DNA of 64,000 nucleotides. Source: Monosiga brevicollis MX1 (lineage: Eukaryota; Opisthokonta; Choanoflagellata; Craspedida; Salpingoecidae). A program made the translations under genes and the position numbers. Location: NCBI RefSeq assembly GCF_000002865.3, contig NW_001865067.1, positions 337,207 through 401,206 of the forward strand. Reading direction: 5' to 3'. Shown piece after piece: positions 32,379 through 46,510 of the stretch (position 1 is its first letter; the number at the start of each line of letters is the position of its first letter). Under the pieces are notes generated by a model that worked only from the letters and a program-made list of their open reading frames with translations, was not told where the DNA came from and searched no databases.

Positions 32379-34543
32379 CACAGGTATGTGTGTGTGTACG
32401 GGTTGGGAATGGGCGGCACGTTCAGTTCTGAGAGAATGAATGTGCGAGGGGCGTGTCTTGAACTCGGTTAGATGTGCACCGTCGTCGGCATGTTGCCGGT
32501 GCTCTCTACGGGCCAGTTGTCACCGATAAATGGATAAATGGGGTGAGTGAAAGCGCGGCCGTGGGCTTGAGAGAAGGTTGCCGATCTTGGTGCACACCTT
32601 GCTTGGGAGCTGCAGCACAATCAGGCGTTGGTGGAAAATAGGGCCGAAGGTGGATCCACGACCAGTCAAACACACGAGGTCCACGAATGTTCTTTTTGGG
32701 TCTCAAGCTGGTGATGGCGCAAGACACAAATGGGCCACGGCAATCCTCTGCCAATGCAACCACCAAGCAGATCGACGTTACATGAGTGATGCATCACGAG
32801 AATACCAACAACATTGGAATCCAATTCTGTGTTGGTGCAGACTCCACCCGCCCAGAAACGAGATACACAGTCACGACCGACGTCAACGCATTTCAAACCA
32901 GCCACCGCACCACACGGGTCGAGCAGACAGACACGACAGCCATGACCATCATGCGTTCATTATTCATGTGCGCATCAAATAAAATAAAATATAGCAAGAG
33001 ATTTGGAGAAAGCAAAAGAGGGCCACGGCGGCGGTGGTGTGGTGGTGGTGTGGTATGGGTGTGTGCGGGACGTAGGTGGGATTTCAGCTTGCTCAAGGCT
33101 GTCGGAAAGGGGCTCACCAGAATGGGTGCTGTGCTGGAAGAAAGACAGCCCTGGTACCGATCACCGCGCGCACGGGCAAAAATGGAAAGTTGCAAGCCAG
33201 ACGATATCAACTCTGTTTGGGTCGAGCGAGCCAAGCCAGAAGCGTCCAACAAGGGTGAGCTGACAAGGTGCGAGTGGGCATGGAGGGCCCAGTGGAGGAG
33301 CAAAAGGGAAGCCCTTGGCAAGCCCGCTGGCGGGGGGAGGGGGGGGGGGGGGGCCTCCAGAAATGTCTTGAGCAGCAACGGTCACCTCCACACACACACA
33401 TACATACCAATATCAAAAGAGCGCGAGAGGCGAGGAGAGAGGTTTTTGCAGGGTAACCAGCGGTGTGTGTGTGTGTGTGTAAGGGGCGTCGGTGATACTG
33501 ATGGCAAGGTCCTTGTATCAAGAGCACAGCAGCAGCAGCAGCAGCAGGAGCAGCAGCAGGGAGCTAGAGCCAGCCCACAGAGAGAGAGAGGAGAGAGAGG
33601 CAGAGAGAGAGTGTGTGTGTGATGTCGGAAAAAGGCGAAAATGAAGGAAAATGAGAGAAATCACAGTTTCTTGTCACACACAACATCTCTCTCTTCTTCT
33701 TGCTTCACCTCGTCTGCTCTTATCTCTGTCGCTGCTGCTGTGTATCTGTCCCTGTACTACCATCAGGGCTTATGGTAGCATGAAGCTGGGCCACAGCGCA
33801 CGCACGCTGCCCTTTTTCAAGCTTCCAACTCACTCACACGCCTTGGGATCAGATCGTCCTTGGGCGGTTCCCCCTAACGTGTCCAACAACCGATCGTTCG
33901 ACGCCTTTCGACATTACTGCAACACCTCTCTCTCTCTCTCTCGATATGTGTGTGTGCTTGCTCTCTCTCTCTCTTCTCTCTTCTCTCTCTTCTTTTGAAG
34001 AATGTCAGACAAAGCCAGTGATCGCAAACACAAACAATAGTCCTTCACTTGCCTACACGTGTCTCTCTTTTGGAGGAGATGACAGAATGTTGACCAATAG
34101 TTACACTTGTTTACACTTTATAAAGTAATAAGTGTAATGGATGATACACTTTGGTAAAGGCTGCGTTGCCCTAGCCCCTCCAGAAAAAGCAAGTCCTTGT
34201 CCCGTGTTTGAAGGAAAACATGTGCCAAACAGGAGTTGTGTGTAGCCTGACGTGTGTTGTTCTTTCCTCTCGACGTCTCTCTGTCTGTGTCTCCTTCTCT
34301 GTCTCTCTGTCTCTATCTCTCTCTCAATCGTGAGCTCGGCCTTGCAGCGGGCGCAAACGCCCTTGGCACAGAAGTTAGCGTCCAAGACATTCAGAAAGAC
34401 GTCATCTTTGCTGGGATGTCCATCCCCCATAGAAAAGAAAACGAAAAAGACGGAAGCACTTGAACACATTTGGAATTGGGCAAGCGCCTTGCCGGGAGGG
34501 GAATCGATGGGAGTAGCGCGCAATGTCATTCCGGCACAAGCCT
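32379..34543. other. 2.2 kb intergenic, repeats, no secure gene
   Basis: Upstream of the membrane protein gene and downstream of the hydroxyacyl-CoA dehydrogenase gene. It holds a long G-rich run (33,333-33,353), short (CA)n, (GT)n and (AGC)n tracts (33,390-33,560), GA tracts (33,580-33,620), and CT tracts on the plus strand at 33,690-33,990 and 34,265-34,325. A minus-strand frame at 32506-32766 (SLRPKKNIRGPRVFDWSW) could be a stray exon but cannot be linked to anything. Confidence 0.5.
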
Positions 34544-36518
34544 TTACTTGGAGTAGTCATAAAAGCCCTGGCCCGACTTGTTGCCGAGCTTGCCCTCCTT
34601 CACCTTCTCGGCAATCACATTCACAGGCTTGAACAGGGGCTCCTCCTACAGTATCACATCAATACACCGGTGGTCCAATGAGGACGCTCTCCTGCAAGTT
34701 GTTTTGGGTACCAGGAGGTTGAGGGAGAAAAGCACTTACCGGGTAGTCCTCAGCCCAGCCCTGAGCGATAAAGGCCGTCGTGTCCAGACCGACGTAGTCC
34801 AGCAGCTGGAAAGGGCCCATGGGGTAGCCTGGCGATGGAAAGCAAAACATCAGTTCATCTCACGACCAGCCAACCGCACCGCGCGCACATTCCTGCCCCT
34901 GATGGCTTGATCCCTTGACCCCAACCCGACATACCAGCACCCAGCTTCATGGCGGCGTCCACATCCTCAATCGTGGCATCACCACGCTCCACCATGCGAG
35001 CCGCCTCGAGCAAGTACGGCACAAGAAGACGGTTCACAATAAAGCCGGGAGTGTCCTTGCACACCACAACGTGCTTGCCCACGGCCTCACCAAACGCTAC
35101 ACCCATCCAAGCCAACCATCGTCCTGGGTGAGCAATACCTTTCAGGGACGATGTAGGAAACAGACACGCCCAGCCAGCAGCGTTGCAGCTTACACTTCAG
35201 GGCCTGGAAGGTTTCATCCGACGTCTCGGAAATGCGAATGACCTCGACCAATTTCTGTCCACGACCCAGGTCAGCACAGAGGTCAACCAAGGCCGCAGAG
35301 CTGACATATTCACTATCCCCTCTACATTCGGAACACCCTAACCCTAATCCTCCCCCTCGGTTCCCCTGGCAAGGTTGGCGGCATTCGCTGTATTCGTACC
35401 ATCACTGGCACGGGGTTGAAAAAGTGCAGACCACCAAAGCGGTCCTTGCGCTGCGTCGCCTCGGCAATCTTGCCTGCCCCATCCCGCCAGCAGAGCAATC
35501 AGTGAGGGCGGGGTGCATGACACAAAGCCACTTGGGAATCGGGTGTGATCACTGGCGCACCGATGGACAACGACGAAGTGTTGGATGCAAAGATGGTGTG
35601 GTCCTTGGCAACGGCATCATACTCGGCAAACTGTGTCATTGAGCATGGCATATCCACGGCGAGGGTAATGAGAGGCCACACTCTTTAAGCCACTCCTCGC
35701 AGACATGAAGCCTTGGAGTCACATCATCTCGCTTACCACTTTCTTCTTGAGATCCAGATCCTCCTTGATGGCTTCCACAACAAGATCCGTGCCATCGCCA
35801 ATGGTCTTGACGGCATCTGTCGAGGTGCTCAAGTTGTCCTGCCAAAACAGTCAAGACCGGGTTCGCGCGTCAGATCAAGCCTCATTAGCTGGCTCAGTGG
35901 GCCTCAAGACCCGCAACAGGAAGTGCTGAAGGGCGAAAAGACTGCACTGACCATGGTGGCAGCAATAAAGTCCTTGGCGCCGTTGGCATCGTCCGCAAAT
36001 TTCTTCTTGGCCACTCGGCCCAGGCTATGCACATAAAGCCGCAAGCGCGTCGTGGAGGGTCAGTGAACACACGTCCTTGTCATCAACAAGCAGGAAGCCT
36101 CGAGGGCGAACCTGGTCTCAATGCGGTTGATGGTCTTGTCAAGCACATCCTGCGACACATCACAGAGCACGACCTAGCTCGGGAAGCGCCGTTGTGGCGG
36201 CATCAGCATCAGCATCACTCAGGTGCCCGCCACAAACAAAATGTTTCTTGTCAGGCCGCCCGAATTACCTTGTGCTGGCTACCAGCAGCCACCTGAGCAA
36301 TGCCCGAGCCCTGTGTACAGCAAAACAATGGGGTCACGACCAAGCCATGAGCCGAAGGCATGGCCCTCCAAATGCGCATCAGGCAACGACAACGGTTCAG
36401 GACCACCTACCATCAGACCACCGCCAATGACCGTCACGTGCGAGATGTTATGGCGCGCAGTGGCGGTGCTCAACGCACGGCCTGCCAGCACGGGCGCACG
36501 GGGAACCATGGCAGCCAT
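34544..36518 (-). CDS. HADH: Mitochondrial short-chain 3-hydroxyacyl-CoA dehydrogenase
   Basis: Eleven exons sum to 921 nt, 306 residues (human 314): 36518-36411, 36310-36269, 36149-36112, 36024-35952, 35838-35737, 35630-35532, 35444-35400, 35254-35194, 35096-34935, 34828-34740 and 34645-34544. The N-terminus ([20 protein letters not shown]) is Arg/Ala-rich and acid-free, a mitochondrial presequence. The NAD-binding Rossmann motif is split by an intron (VTVIGGGLM / GSGIAQVAA). Family blocks follow: [48 protein letters not shown] (catalytic His in HFFNP) and [18 protein letters not shown]. It ends [13 protein letters not shown]. It oxidises L-3-hydroxyacyl-CoA in beta-oxidation. A start one codon upstream is possible. 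Confidence 0.95.
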
Positions 36519-36675
36519 CATCTTGTCGTTTCCGTTATCCTCCTACGCCACACACATAGACACAGAGACACATACACCCGAGTCAGTGAGTTTGCTCGAC
36601 TTCCAGACGCTGCTGCCATGGTCCTGGAGCCCAAGGCCCCAAGGGCAGGTGCCAGCACACAACACACACCGAGAG

Positions 36676-36706
<31 letters not shown>

Positions 36707-37153
36707 AATAAAAAGCAGTGCCCACTGAACAAAAGATCTCTCTCTCTCTCTCTCTTCGCTCTCTCTCTTGAACCAATTCTTCTCATTCATTGATTATAAC
36801 CACATGGGGTATTATTCTTAGCATAATAATGAAGAACTTTTGTGCAAGAGCTTCGATGGACAACAACAGTACCAATGGGATCTCATCTCAACCTTTTGGC
36901 CCAGCGGCAAACGGGTGCTCGTCATCACGCGAGTACGGCTGGGCCATGCTTATGGCCATGAATCACCTCCCTCTGAAGCATTGGCTTCGCCACGCTGCTG
37001 GTGGTCTACCACACTTTGTATTGATAAGAACGGTGCAGTTTGATGCCTTTCTGTTTGCTTGTCGTTTATCACTTGTCGTACGGGCAAGAGCACGGCCATG
37101 AATGCCCCATGCACGGAATTGGTGCCACCAGCAGCGCTCGGGCGCTGCGGAGC
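36519..37153. other. Intergenic region with GA/CT inverted tracts
   Basis: Between HADH (start) and the aldehyde dehydrogenase (stop), both minus. A GA tract at 36,670-36,707 and a CT tract at 36,737-36,772 are mutually complementary and could fold or extrude. On the sense strand of HADH the order is GA then CT. No gene seen in the remainder; plus-strand frames at 36,790-37,100 are unsupported. Confidence 0.6.
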
Positions 37154-39718
<2,565 letters not shown>

Positions 39719-39888
39719 CGCAATCTTGTATAATCAACCCTCCTCTTGCAACTGGACCCCAACCTCTAGCCCGAAGTCCCGAATCCTGCTCCTTCAGTTC
39801 GTCCGACGAAAAGACTCTTGAGCACCAAAAAAAAAATAAAAATAAAAAGCGATTTTTTTTTTTTTTTGAACTCTTTCGAGTGTTTGAG

Positions 39889-40045
<157 letters not shown>

Positions 40046-40347
40046 TGCCGAGACTTTTTAAGAGAGGGATGAGCGAGATTGAGAGGAGACTGAGTAGTGT
40101 TGAGAGAGGAGTGTGGGGAGGTATGGGTCTGGGAAAAGACAGAGATGGGAGTAAGAGTGTTTGGGGACATGGGGGGGGAGGGGAACAAGAGCTTGTTCGT
40201 CAAGAGACGAACGGCCGATTGTAATGTACACGGGGGCCTGGTATCAAAGTGGTTGTTTAGAAATCAATCACTCGATTGGTAGCCCACAGGCATGAATCCA
40301 GCGGGAGGCACCTCATCTGGACGCCCAGATTGGGTTGATCAATCGGC

Positions 40348-41425
40348 TTATAGGGATTCAATACCGGTGAGGACGTTGAAGGTCATGCGATAGTCACCCA
40401 TGAGGCTGAAAGAAGGCTGGAAGGTTGGGAGCAGAGAGAGGGAGAGAGGAAGAGAGGAAAAGAGGGAGTGAGTGAGTTGAGTGAGTGAGTGAGTGGGAGA
40501 TTGGACGGCAAAATGCCAGATCAGGTTCCGCAGTAATCAGGAAAGACGGGGCGTACGTAGATAAAGGTGGCTGGGCGGTTCATCTCGAAGAAAAAGTGGC
40601 CGACCCAGGCAAAAGCTGTGTGAATTGGTGCAAGGGAAGTGAGGCTAATCGGTTGCCGGCGTGGTACCAGTTGGTGAGCACTTACAGTAGCCCACGAGAA
40701 CAACAAAGAGCGCCTACGGCAAGGGTAAAGTGGTGCGAAAGAGCCGGGTGCGAAATGATGTCATGGAGGGTTTGAGAAAAAAAACGGGAAAGCACAGCTG
40801 GTCGAGGAACGGTGGAGTCGGAGTCAGTGCGTACCATCTTGTAGTTGCCAGTCATGATGCGGTGCGCCAGAAGAAAGGTGCCGATCATGAGGACACCCTC
40901 GACAATGCCTGGGGGCATGGAGCAGCGCAATTGGCCATATGGAGATCAAGGTGAGGGCCCGGCATCGCAAAAGGCAGCTGGCCAAAGCTGGCTGCCCGCA
41001 GCAAAAGGAAGGAGAGCGGGGCAGATTGCTCGATTTGGCAAGGCTGGGTCAGACGGACCAGAGGGGGCGGCAGCCAAAAGACCGCAAGCAATGTAGCCAA
41101 CGGCACCCGCCAGACCCATGGCCACAAAGGTGACGGGGGAAGAGATCAGGACGGTGGCGGTGATCAGGCTGGTGCCCCTGTCACAAGTCAATCAACCAAT
41201 GTTTGTAAAGTGGTCGTGCGGGAGAGTGCAAGGGCCCAACGGGAGACAGCCGAGCAAGAAGCGCAGGATGGGGTGGGCAGGGCAGGGTAGGGCAGGGCAA
41301 GGCGTACACAATGTGGAGAAGGCGGCAAGTGTGATCACGGTGCTCACTGGCGTAGTGGGTGTAAAACTCGGTAAAGGTCGTGTACGGTTTGAGCGGGTGA
41401 CGCTCGGTCACCACGTTCTCAAGAC
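40348..41425 (-). CDS. DUF962 / Mpo1-like membrane protein (5' end unresolved)
   Basis: Six exons are clear: 41425-41310, 41177-41083, 40908-40835, 40713-40686, 40615-40557 and 40416-40348. Conserved blocks match the DUF962 family: TTFTEFYTHYASEHRDHTCR, LLHIGTSLITATVLI, FAWVGHFFFEMNRPATF, and SLMGDYRMTFN near the C-terminus. His residues in the first block and in GHFFFE are the family's metal-site candidates. Yeast Mpo1 of this family is an ER Fe(II) dioxygenase in alpha-oxidation of 2-hydroxy fatty acids. Three or four hydrophobic helices are visible. The start codon is missing: the first exon is preceded by an acceptor in a GA/CT microsatellite region (41,460-41,620), so a short upstream exon exists beyond it. 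Confidence 0.82.
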
Positions 41426-41459
41426 CTATCCCAGGGCGCAAAACCCGCAGGCAGCAGCA

Positions 41460-41461
<2 letters not shown>

Positions 41462-41525
<64 letters not shown>

Positions 41526-41566
41526 GAATTGGTTTGAGAAGAGAGAAACTCACTTTGATCAAAACT

Positions 41567-41618
<52 letters not shown>
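41462..41618. repeat. Two (GA)n tracts upstream of DUF962 exon
   Basis: GA tracts at 41,462-41,521 and 41,567-41,618, separated by a unique 45-nt spacer. They read (CT)n in the sense strand immediately before the 3' splice site of the first recognised DUF962 exon. Confidence 0.95.
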
Positions 41619-41621
<3 letters not shown>

Positions 41622-41639
41622 ATGAGAGAAAAAATGAGA

Positions 41640-42554
41640 GAAAGAGACTGAGCAGTGAGATGTTGCGATGGATATGAGCAAACGAGAGCGTATTTTCATG
41701 CAGAGGCAGAGAAAGAGACGAAATGGAGAGGTATGGCAGAGAGAGGGGTGACAGATGAGAGCAACACAAGAGAGAGGCACGAGAGAGGAGGAGTGACACA
41801 GGACTGGATTTGCGTGTGTTTTGGAATGGAGAGCCGCAGAGGGAGGAGATGTGGATGGAGCATTATTCAGAGAGATGACCAAAGGGGATTATTGCCTTTT
41901 ACTTATTCCAGTATGGATATCAGAGAAAATTTCAAATCTGGGAGCTTATTGAGAGAATCGGTTTGAGTCAGTGTCTCATCTGATTGCACACCCCCACAAA
42001 AGCACACGATCTTGTTAAAAGTAAAATACTTTTAAATATGCCGCTTGCGTTTGGCCATGGTTGAGCAAGCCAAACCGTACACGAGAAGAGAGAGAGATGA
42101 AGAGATGTGGCGTGCCATCGGAAACGTTTCAGAGAGAGTTGCAAGGTTGCCCAAAATTTGACAGATTTTGCTACAATGAAGTAAACGAGATTCAGAGAAC
42201 ACATCACCGAGTGAAGGACCATCAGAGATCCAGCTTCAGAGAGAAACACATAGAGACAGAGAGAGAGAGAGAGAGAGAGACACACACACACACACACACA
42301 GAGATTTCAAAGATTTTTCTCTCTCAGAGGTGCGTGAGCGTGATGAAACGGCAGCGCGGCGGTGAACGGCGACAGCGGCGGCGGAGGCGCCGAGCAGAGA
42401 GGGCATCTCACTCTACACACACACCATGCCTACCATCTCCTTTTCTCCGTCTCCAACGTCCTTGTTATGAATGCAACCCGCACCACCTTTCCACCTTTCC
42501 ATGTGATGATGAAGGAGGACGTTGCGGATGCCCTCTGCGACCTCTTCTCCGTGA

Positions 42555-42624
<70 letters not shown>

Positions 42625-42880
42625 GCGCTTGCGCATTGCATTGGCGATCGTCAGCTCCATCATCGGTGGACCCCCGGGCTGGTCTCTTGTTGACTGTTGG
42701 CTTGCCGTCTCGTCTTGTTCTTTTTTTTTTTTTTTCCATTTTTTCCGTCTTGTTGCCCGTCGCCCCGCCCGGCTCGTCTCAGATTGTACCTGTGTGGTCT
42801 CTGCGGTGTCCCGTGGCGCCTGTTTGGGGGACTGGCCCGGCTCAATTTTATTGCCCCTGGATGCCTTGGTCATCATCGCC
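41640..42880. other. Divergent intergenic region with CA and TGC repeats
   Basis: Between the minus-strand DUF962 gene and the plus-strand acyltransferase. It is purine-rich from 41,640 to 42,330 (scattered GAGAGA). It has a (CA)n tract at 42,557-42,592 running straight into a (TGC)n tract to about 42,622, and a T run at 42,720-42,735. An ATG at 42467 starts MNATRTTFPPFHVMMKE, which could be an upstream coding exon of the acyltransferase, but its splice partner is not clear. Confidence 0.5.
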
Positions 42881-45435
42881 ATGCTGTCCATTAGTTCTGG
42901 GGTTGGGGCCCTGGTGCACAAGAGCTCCCACGCCGTGGCCACCGTCATTCAACGACCCCTGACCAAGATGCTGTTCACCGCCCTCCTCGCCGTCAGCGCG
43001 CTGGCCTTTGCCGCCCTCCGCTACGCCCTTCGCCATGGCTTTTGGTTGCCCATGGGCCGCGGGTATGCCGTCAGCTCCCAGCTATTCGCCCGCCCCACCG
43101 TGCTGCTTCTGCCCATCGCTCACATTTTCATACCGTCGTTCACCTTGCCCTGTCCGTCCTCCCCCTCCCCTCGTCTGCAACAGCATGTTTGTGCAACGGT
43201 TCTACGCCCCTGTCAACCACAGCGATGAACAACTGCTGGCCCTCCAAGAAGCCATGCGCCAAGTCTGCCTGGCCTCCATTGGCTCTGTCCTCGATTATCC
43301 CGTTCTCCAAGCCAAAACCGCGAGCGATCTCCGCGCTGAACTTCACAACAAAGTCATCATGACCGTCTACAGTGCCAAACTCAAGCGCGTACGGTCTGCT
43401 TGTGCATTGCCCCGGCCGGATGGAGCCCGTTGAAGCCCGCCACGCCTCCCAACATTCTTATCCTGTCGCCCTGTCCTCGCCCCGGTACTTACATACCGAT
43501 ACGATAGGTCGTGGCTTTTCACATGGCGTTCTGGACCAAACACAACGTTCATATTGGCCTCGTCATGGTGGACAAGGACGCCCAGGGCAAGGGTCTGCAG
43601 CAAGTCAGCCTTCTCAACACCATCATGCTCACCTTTGACTGGTTCTGCATCCGATTTCGCATGAGTGATCTCGGCTACTCTTCCTCCGCCTTCCGGTCCG
43701 TCCATGCCACCACCCTGTCGCCGCCTCTTCTCCTGCTCTCGTTCCCGCTCGAAAGCCGCGTCCACGCGCGTGCGCTCTCGCAGCAGGCACAGTACTCACC
43801 AGTTTCCTCGTATCGCATCCTCAGTATCATGTCTGAAACCGTGTACAAGGCTTACCCGAACCTCTATTACAAGGTCAAGCCCGAGCGCTGGCACTTTGAA
43901 ATTGCCGCCGAGCTGCTTCACTACTATCGCCAAGACATGGGCATTTCGGCCACGGCCGAGTTTGACCCCTCCACCTTTGTGGTTCGCGGTAGCAACGCTC
44001 AGACCGGTGGTGGGGCACACGAGGTAGGCCACAACCCGGCCATCGTGGTTTTGACGTCGCTTGCCACCACCAACGTTACATTCCAGTTCCACCGCCACCC
44101 ACCCCCGCTTCAAAACACCATTTCTCATGTCTGCTCCAACGTAGCTCGTGGCACATACCAAGACTCGCACCTCGCGCATGGGTATTGCCGCCCAGTATCT
44201 GGATGACCTCATGCAGCCCGAGGACGAACAGCTTTACGTCGGCGAAGGCAGCATCTTTGTGTTTCTCTGGCGACAGCTCCCCGTCCTGCCCAAACTCCCA
44301 ACCATTTTCTCTTGGACCGCCATCATGGGCATTTTCTTTGTCCACAACTACATTGTGCCCAACGTCAGCTGGTTCACCCCCACCATTCTTCGTCTCATGG
44401 GCATGAACTACATTGTACGTGCTCCTGTTCCGACCCCAAGTTTTTGTTCCCTGCTCTTTGCTACCATTACTGATGACTGCCGCCGCCAATCCCGCGTTCA
44501 CCCGTCCCCGCCCTCCACTGACCCTCGGCTCACCCCCGCTTCATCTTCAATTTTTACCTAAATTTGCTTTGCCTTTTATTGCAGCGCCAAGGCCAGCGTC
44601 CGGCCGACCCGACCTTGTGGGTCGCCAACCACTACACGTACCTCGATGCCGTCTTGCTTCACGGCACCAATCCCAACCTCCAAATCGTAGCCAAGGCGGT
44701 GCGTGCAAACTCTTCTTTCCTCTGCCCGTATCCTCGGGTGGGCTCAGCCCTTTTATTGATATCCCCCCTGTCTTATTTTTTGTTTTTTTCTCCTCCCTCC
44801 TTGTCCCATCCCCGTCGATATTCTAGGATCTGAAGGACGAAGTGCCTGACAATATGTTCACCCGTTTCATGTTCCGCGTCTTCAATCGCGGCGGCTTCAT
44901 GTGGTACAACCGCAACGGGGATGACACCATCAACGATCGCATCACAGCCAAGCTTCAGGAAGGCAAATCCGTCATCATTTTTGCTGAGGGGACCTCCCAA
45001 CGCTCTGGCCCACCGTGTGAAATGAAGCGGGGCGTTCTCCGCCTCGCCGAGCAGAACAACGTTCCCATTGTTCCGGTGGGCCTTCGCTACTCCATGCCGA
45101 TTGGTCTTTCCAAGGGCGACAAGACCATGCGCAACTTTGCCAGCATTGTGCGCATGCGCAATTTGCAAGCGGGCGTCAAGTTTGGAGAGCCCATGACCAA
45201 CGTCGACGACATGGAGCTCATCCGGTATGTCATGACGATCAGATTCCACCACGGGTAGAGTTGAGTCAACTTTTTGTTTCATGGTTCTGTTTGTGACATT
45301 GCCTCTTATGACGCACGTTGGCTGGTGTTTAGATCACGGGTCACCGAGCTTTGGGCGGATCTGGGTGAAGCGATGAAGCCCGATGTTCCCGCGGACATTT
45401 CTTACGAGCCTCGTCCCCGTCACGTGGGCTACTGA
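42881..45435 (+). CDS. Two-domain acyltransferase: GNAT-like plus PlsC
   Basis: Eight exons: 42881-43062, 43184-43388, 43508-43695, 43825-44023, 44145-44414, 44585-44698, 44827-45224 and 45333-45435. They sum to 1,659 nt, 552 residues in frame. The N-terminus has a hydrophobic segment (MLFTALLAVSALAFAAL). The first half contains HIGLVMVDKDAQGKGLQQ, the acetyl-CoA-binding Q-x-x-G-x-G motif of GNAT N-acetyltransferases. After another membrane stretch (TAIMGIFFVHNYIVPNV) the second half is a PlsC domain. It has NHYTYLDA (motif I, His-x4-Asp), FMWYNRNGDD, and EGTSQRSG (motif III), then IVPVGLRY. PlsC proteins acylate lysophospholipids or glycerol-3-phosphate at membranes. The GNAT half is pattern-based and its substrate unknown. 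Upstream coding exons cannot be excluded. Confidence 0.82.
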
Positions 45436-46510
45436 ATGAGTGTGAATACGCCTGCGTGGCTTGAATGATTCAGGTCCTGCCTGCTTGCATGGTGTGCGTG
45501 CACATGCGTGTCTCTGTCTTGTGTCTGTACTTGCAGTTGTGTATCTTGTCCTTTTTTTTCCTGACTGACTCTGTCCTTCCGCGATTAACAACATTTTCGG
45601 GAAGACACACCTCGGTGCCACCCCGCCCAGCTGTTTCCTTATTTTCTGCCATTGGCGTGCCTTGCTTGTGCAAGCGCAGAGTGCCTTGATTTTCTAGTGA
45701 AATTATGCCCTGTCCATCGTGAACTTTTTCTTTTTTTTCGGTTTGCCTAAGCGTCTCTTCCCTTTCACTTCTTCTCCTTTTTTGTTTGGTTGTCTCAACG
45801 CTCGACCTCCCCCCCTTGACATACGTGACAGCAGCCTGGCTTGCATGTTTGCCCACTGGTTCATGTCGTCTCTTCGCTTTCAGTTGCCTCCGAGCTGCAT
45901 CCACATGTCACATGCTCATTTGTTTTTGCCAGCGAGCAAACGGATTGGTATGGCGTCTGCGTGTTCTCATCACTTTTCTTTCTTTCATTTTTTTTTTTTT
46001 TTCCCAAGGAGGAAGTTTTCGAATAAATGTCCAGTCTGCGCCACCTTTCAAAATTTCTTCCAAGAGGGGGCTCTAACCCCAAATTCACAAGAAGGTGCCT
46101 TGGTCTCTGAATGCGCTCGCAGGCCGACTCGTGAGTTTGACTGACTTGATAGTATGAATTATGAGCCAGCATTGGGTTCGAAACAGCATTTGCAGCCCGT
46201 CAACAAGAAGCATGCACGCCCGCTCGGGAATATACATGGAGAGCAGGGCGGGAACAACGACACTCTAGTGCACGCAGCAACTCATCAACGAGGGATAATC
46301 ATGAAACAAAAGACACGCAAGGCACTGGCACCTGCTCGCAAGAAAAAACAAAACAAGAAAAGAAACAAGACAAACAAAGTGGTTCGCCAATGATCGGCCG
46401 AGGGCCCCGAGCCCGGACGACATCGCGGTCAGCCCACCATTGGAATGAGAGGGAGAAGGCTAGCAAAGATCCCTCTTATCCTGATCGGATCGAGCTGAAA
46501 AAGGTTGGTG
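45436..46510. other. Convergent 3' region, no gene seen
   Basis: T-rich stretch (poly-T near 45,550, 45,730 and 45,990-46,000) between the convergent ends of the acyltransferase and RING genes. Open frames here are Phe/Ser-rich and unsupported. Confidence 0.6.

Noticed and set aside
42593-42622. Poly-Cys / poly-Leu tract as coding
   Set aside because: A (TGC)n microsatellite directly abutting (CA)n, upstream of the supported start of the acyltransferase.
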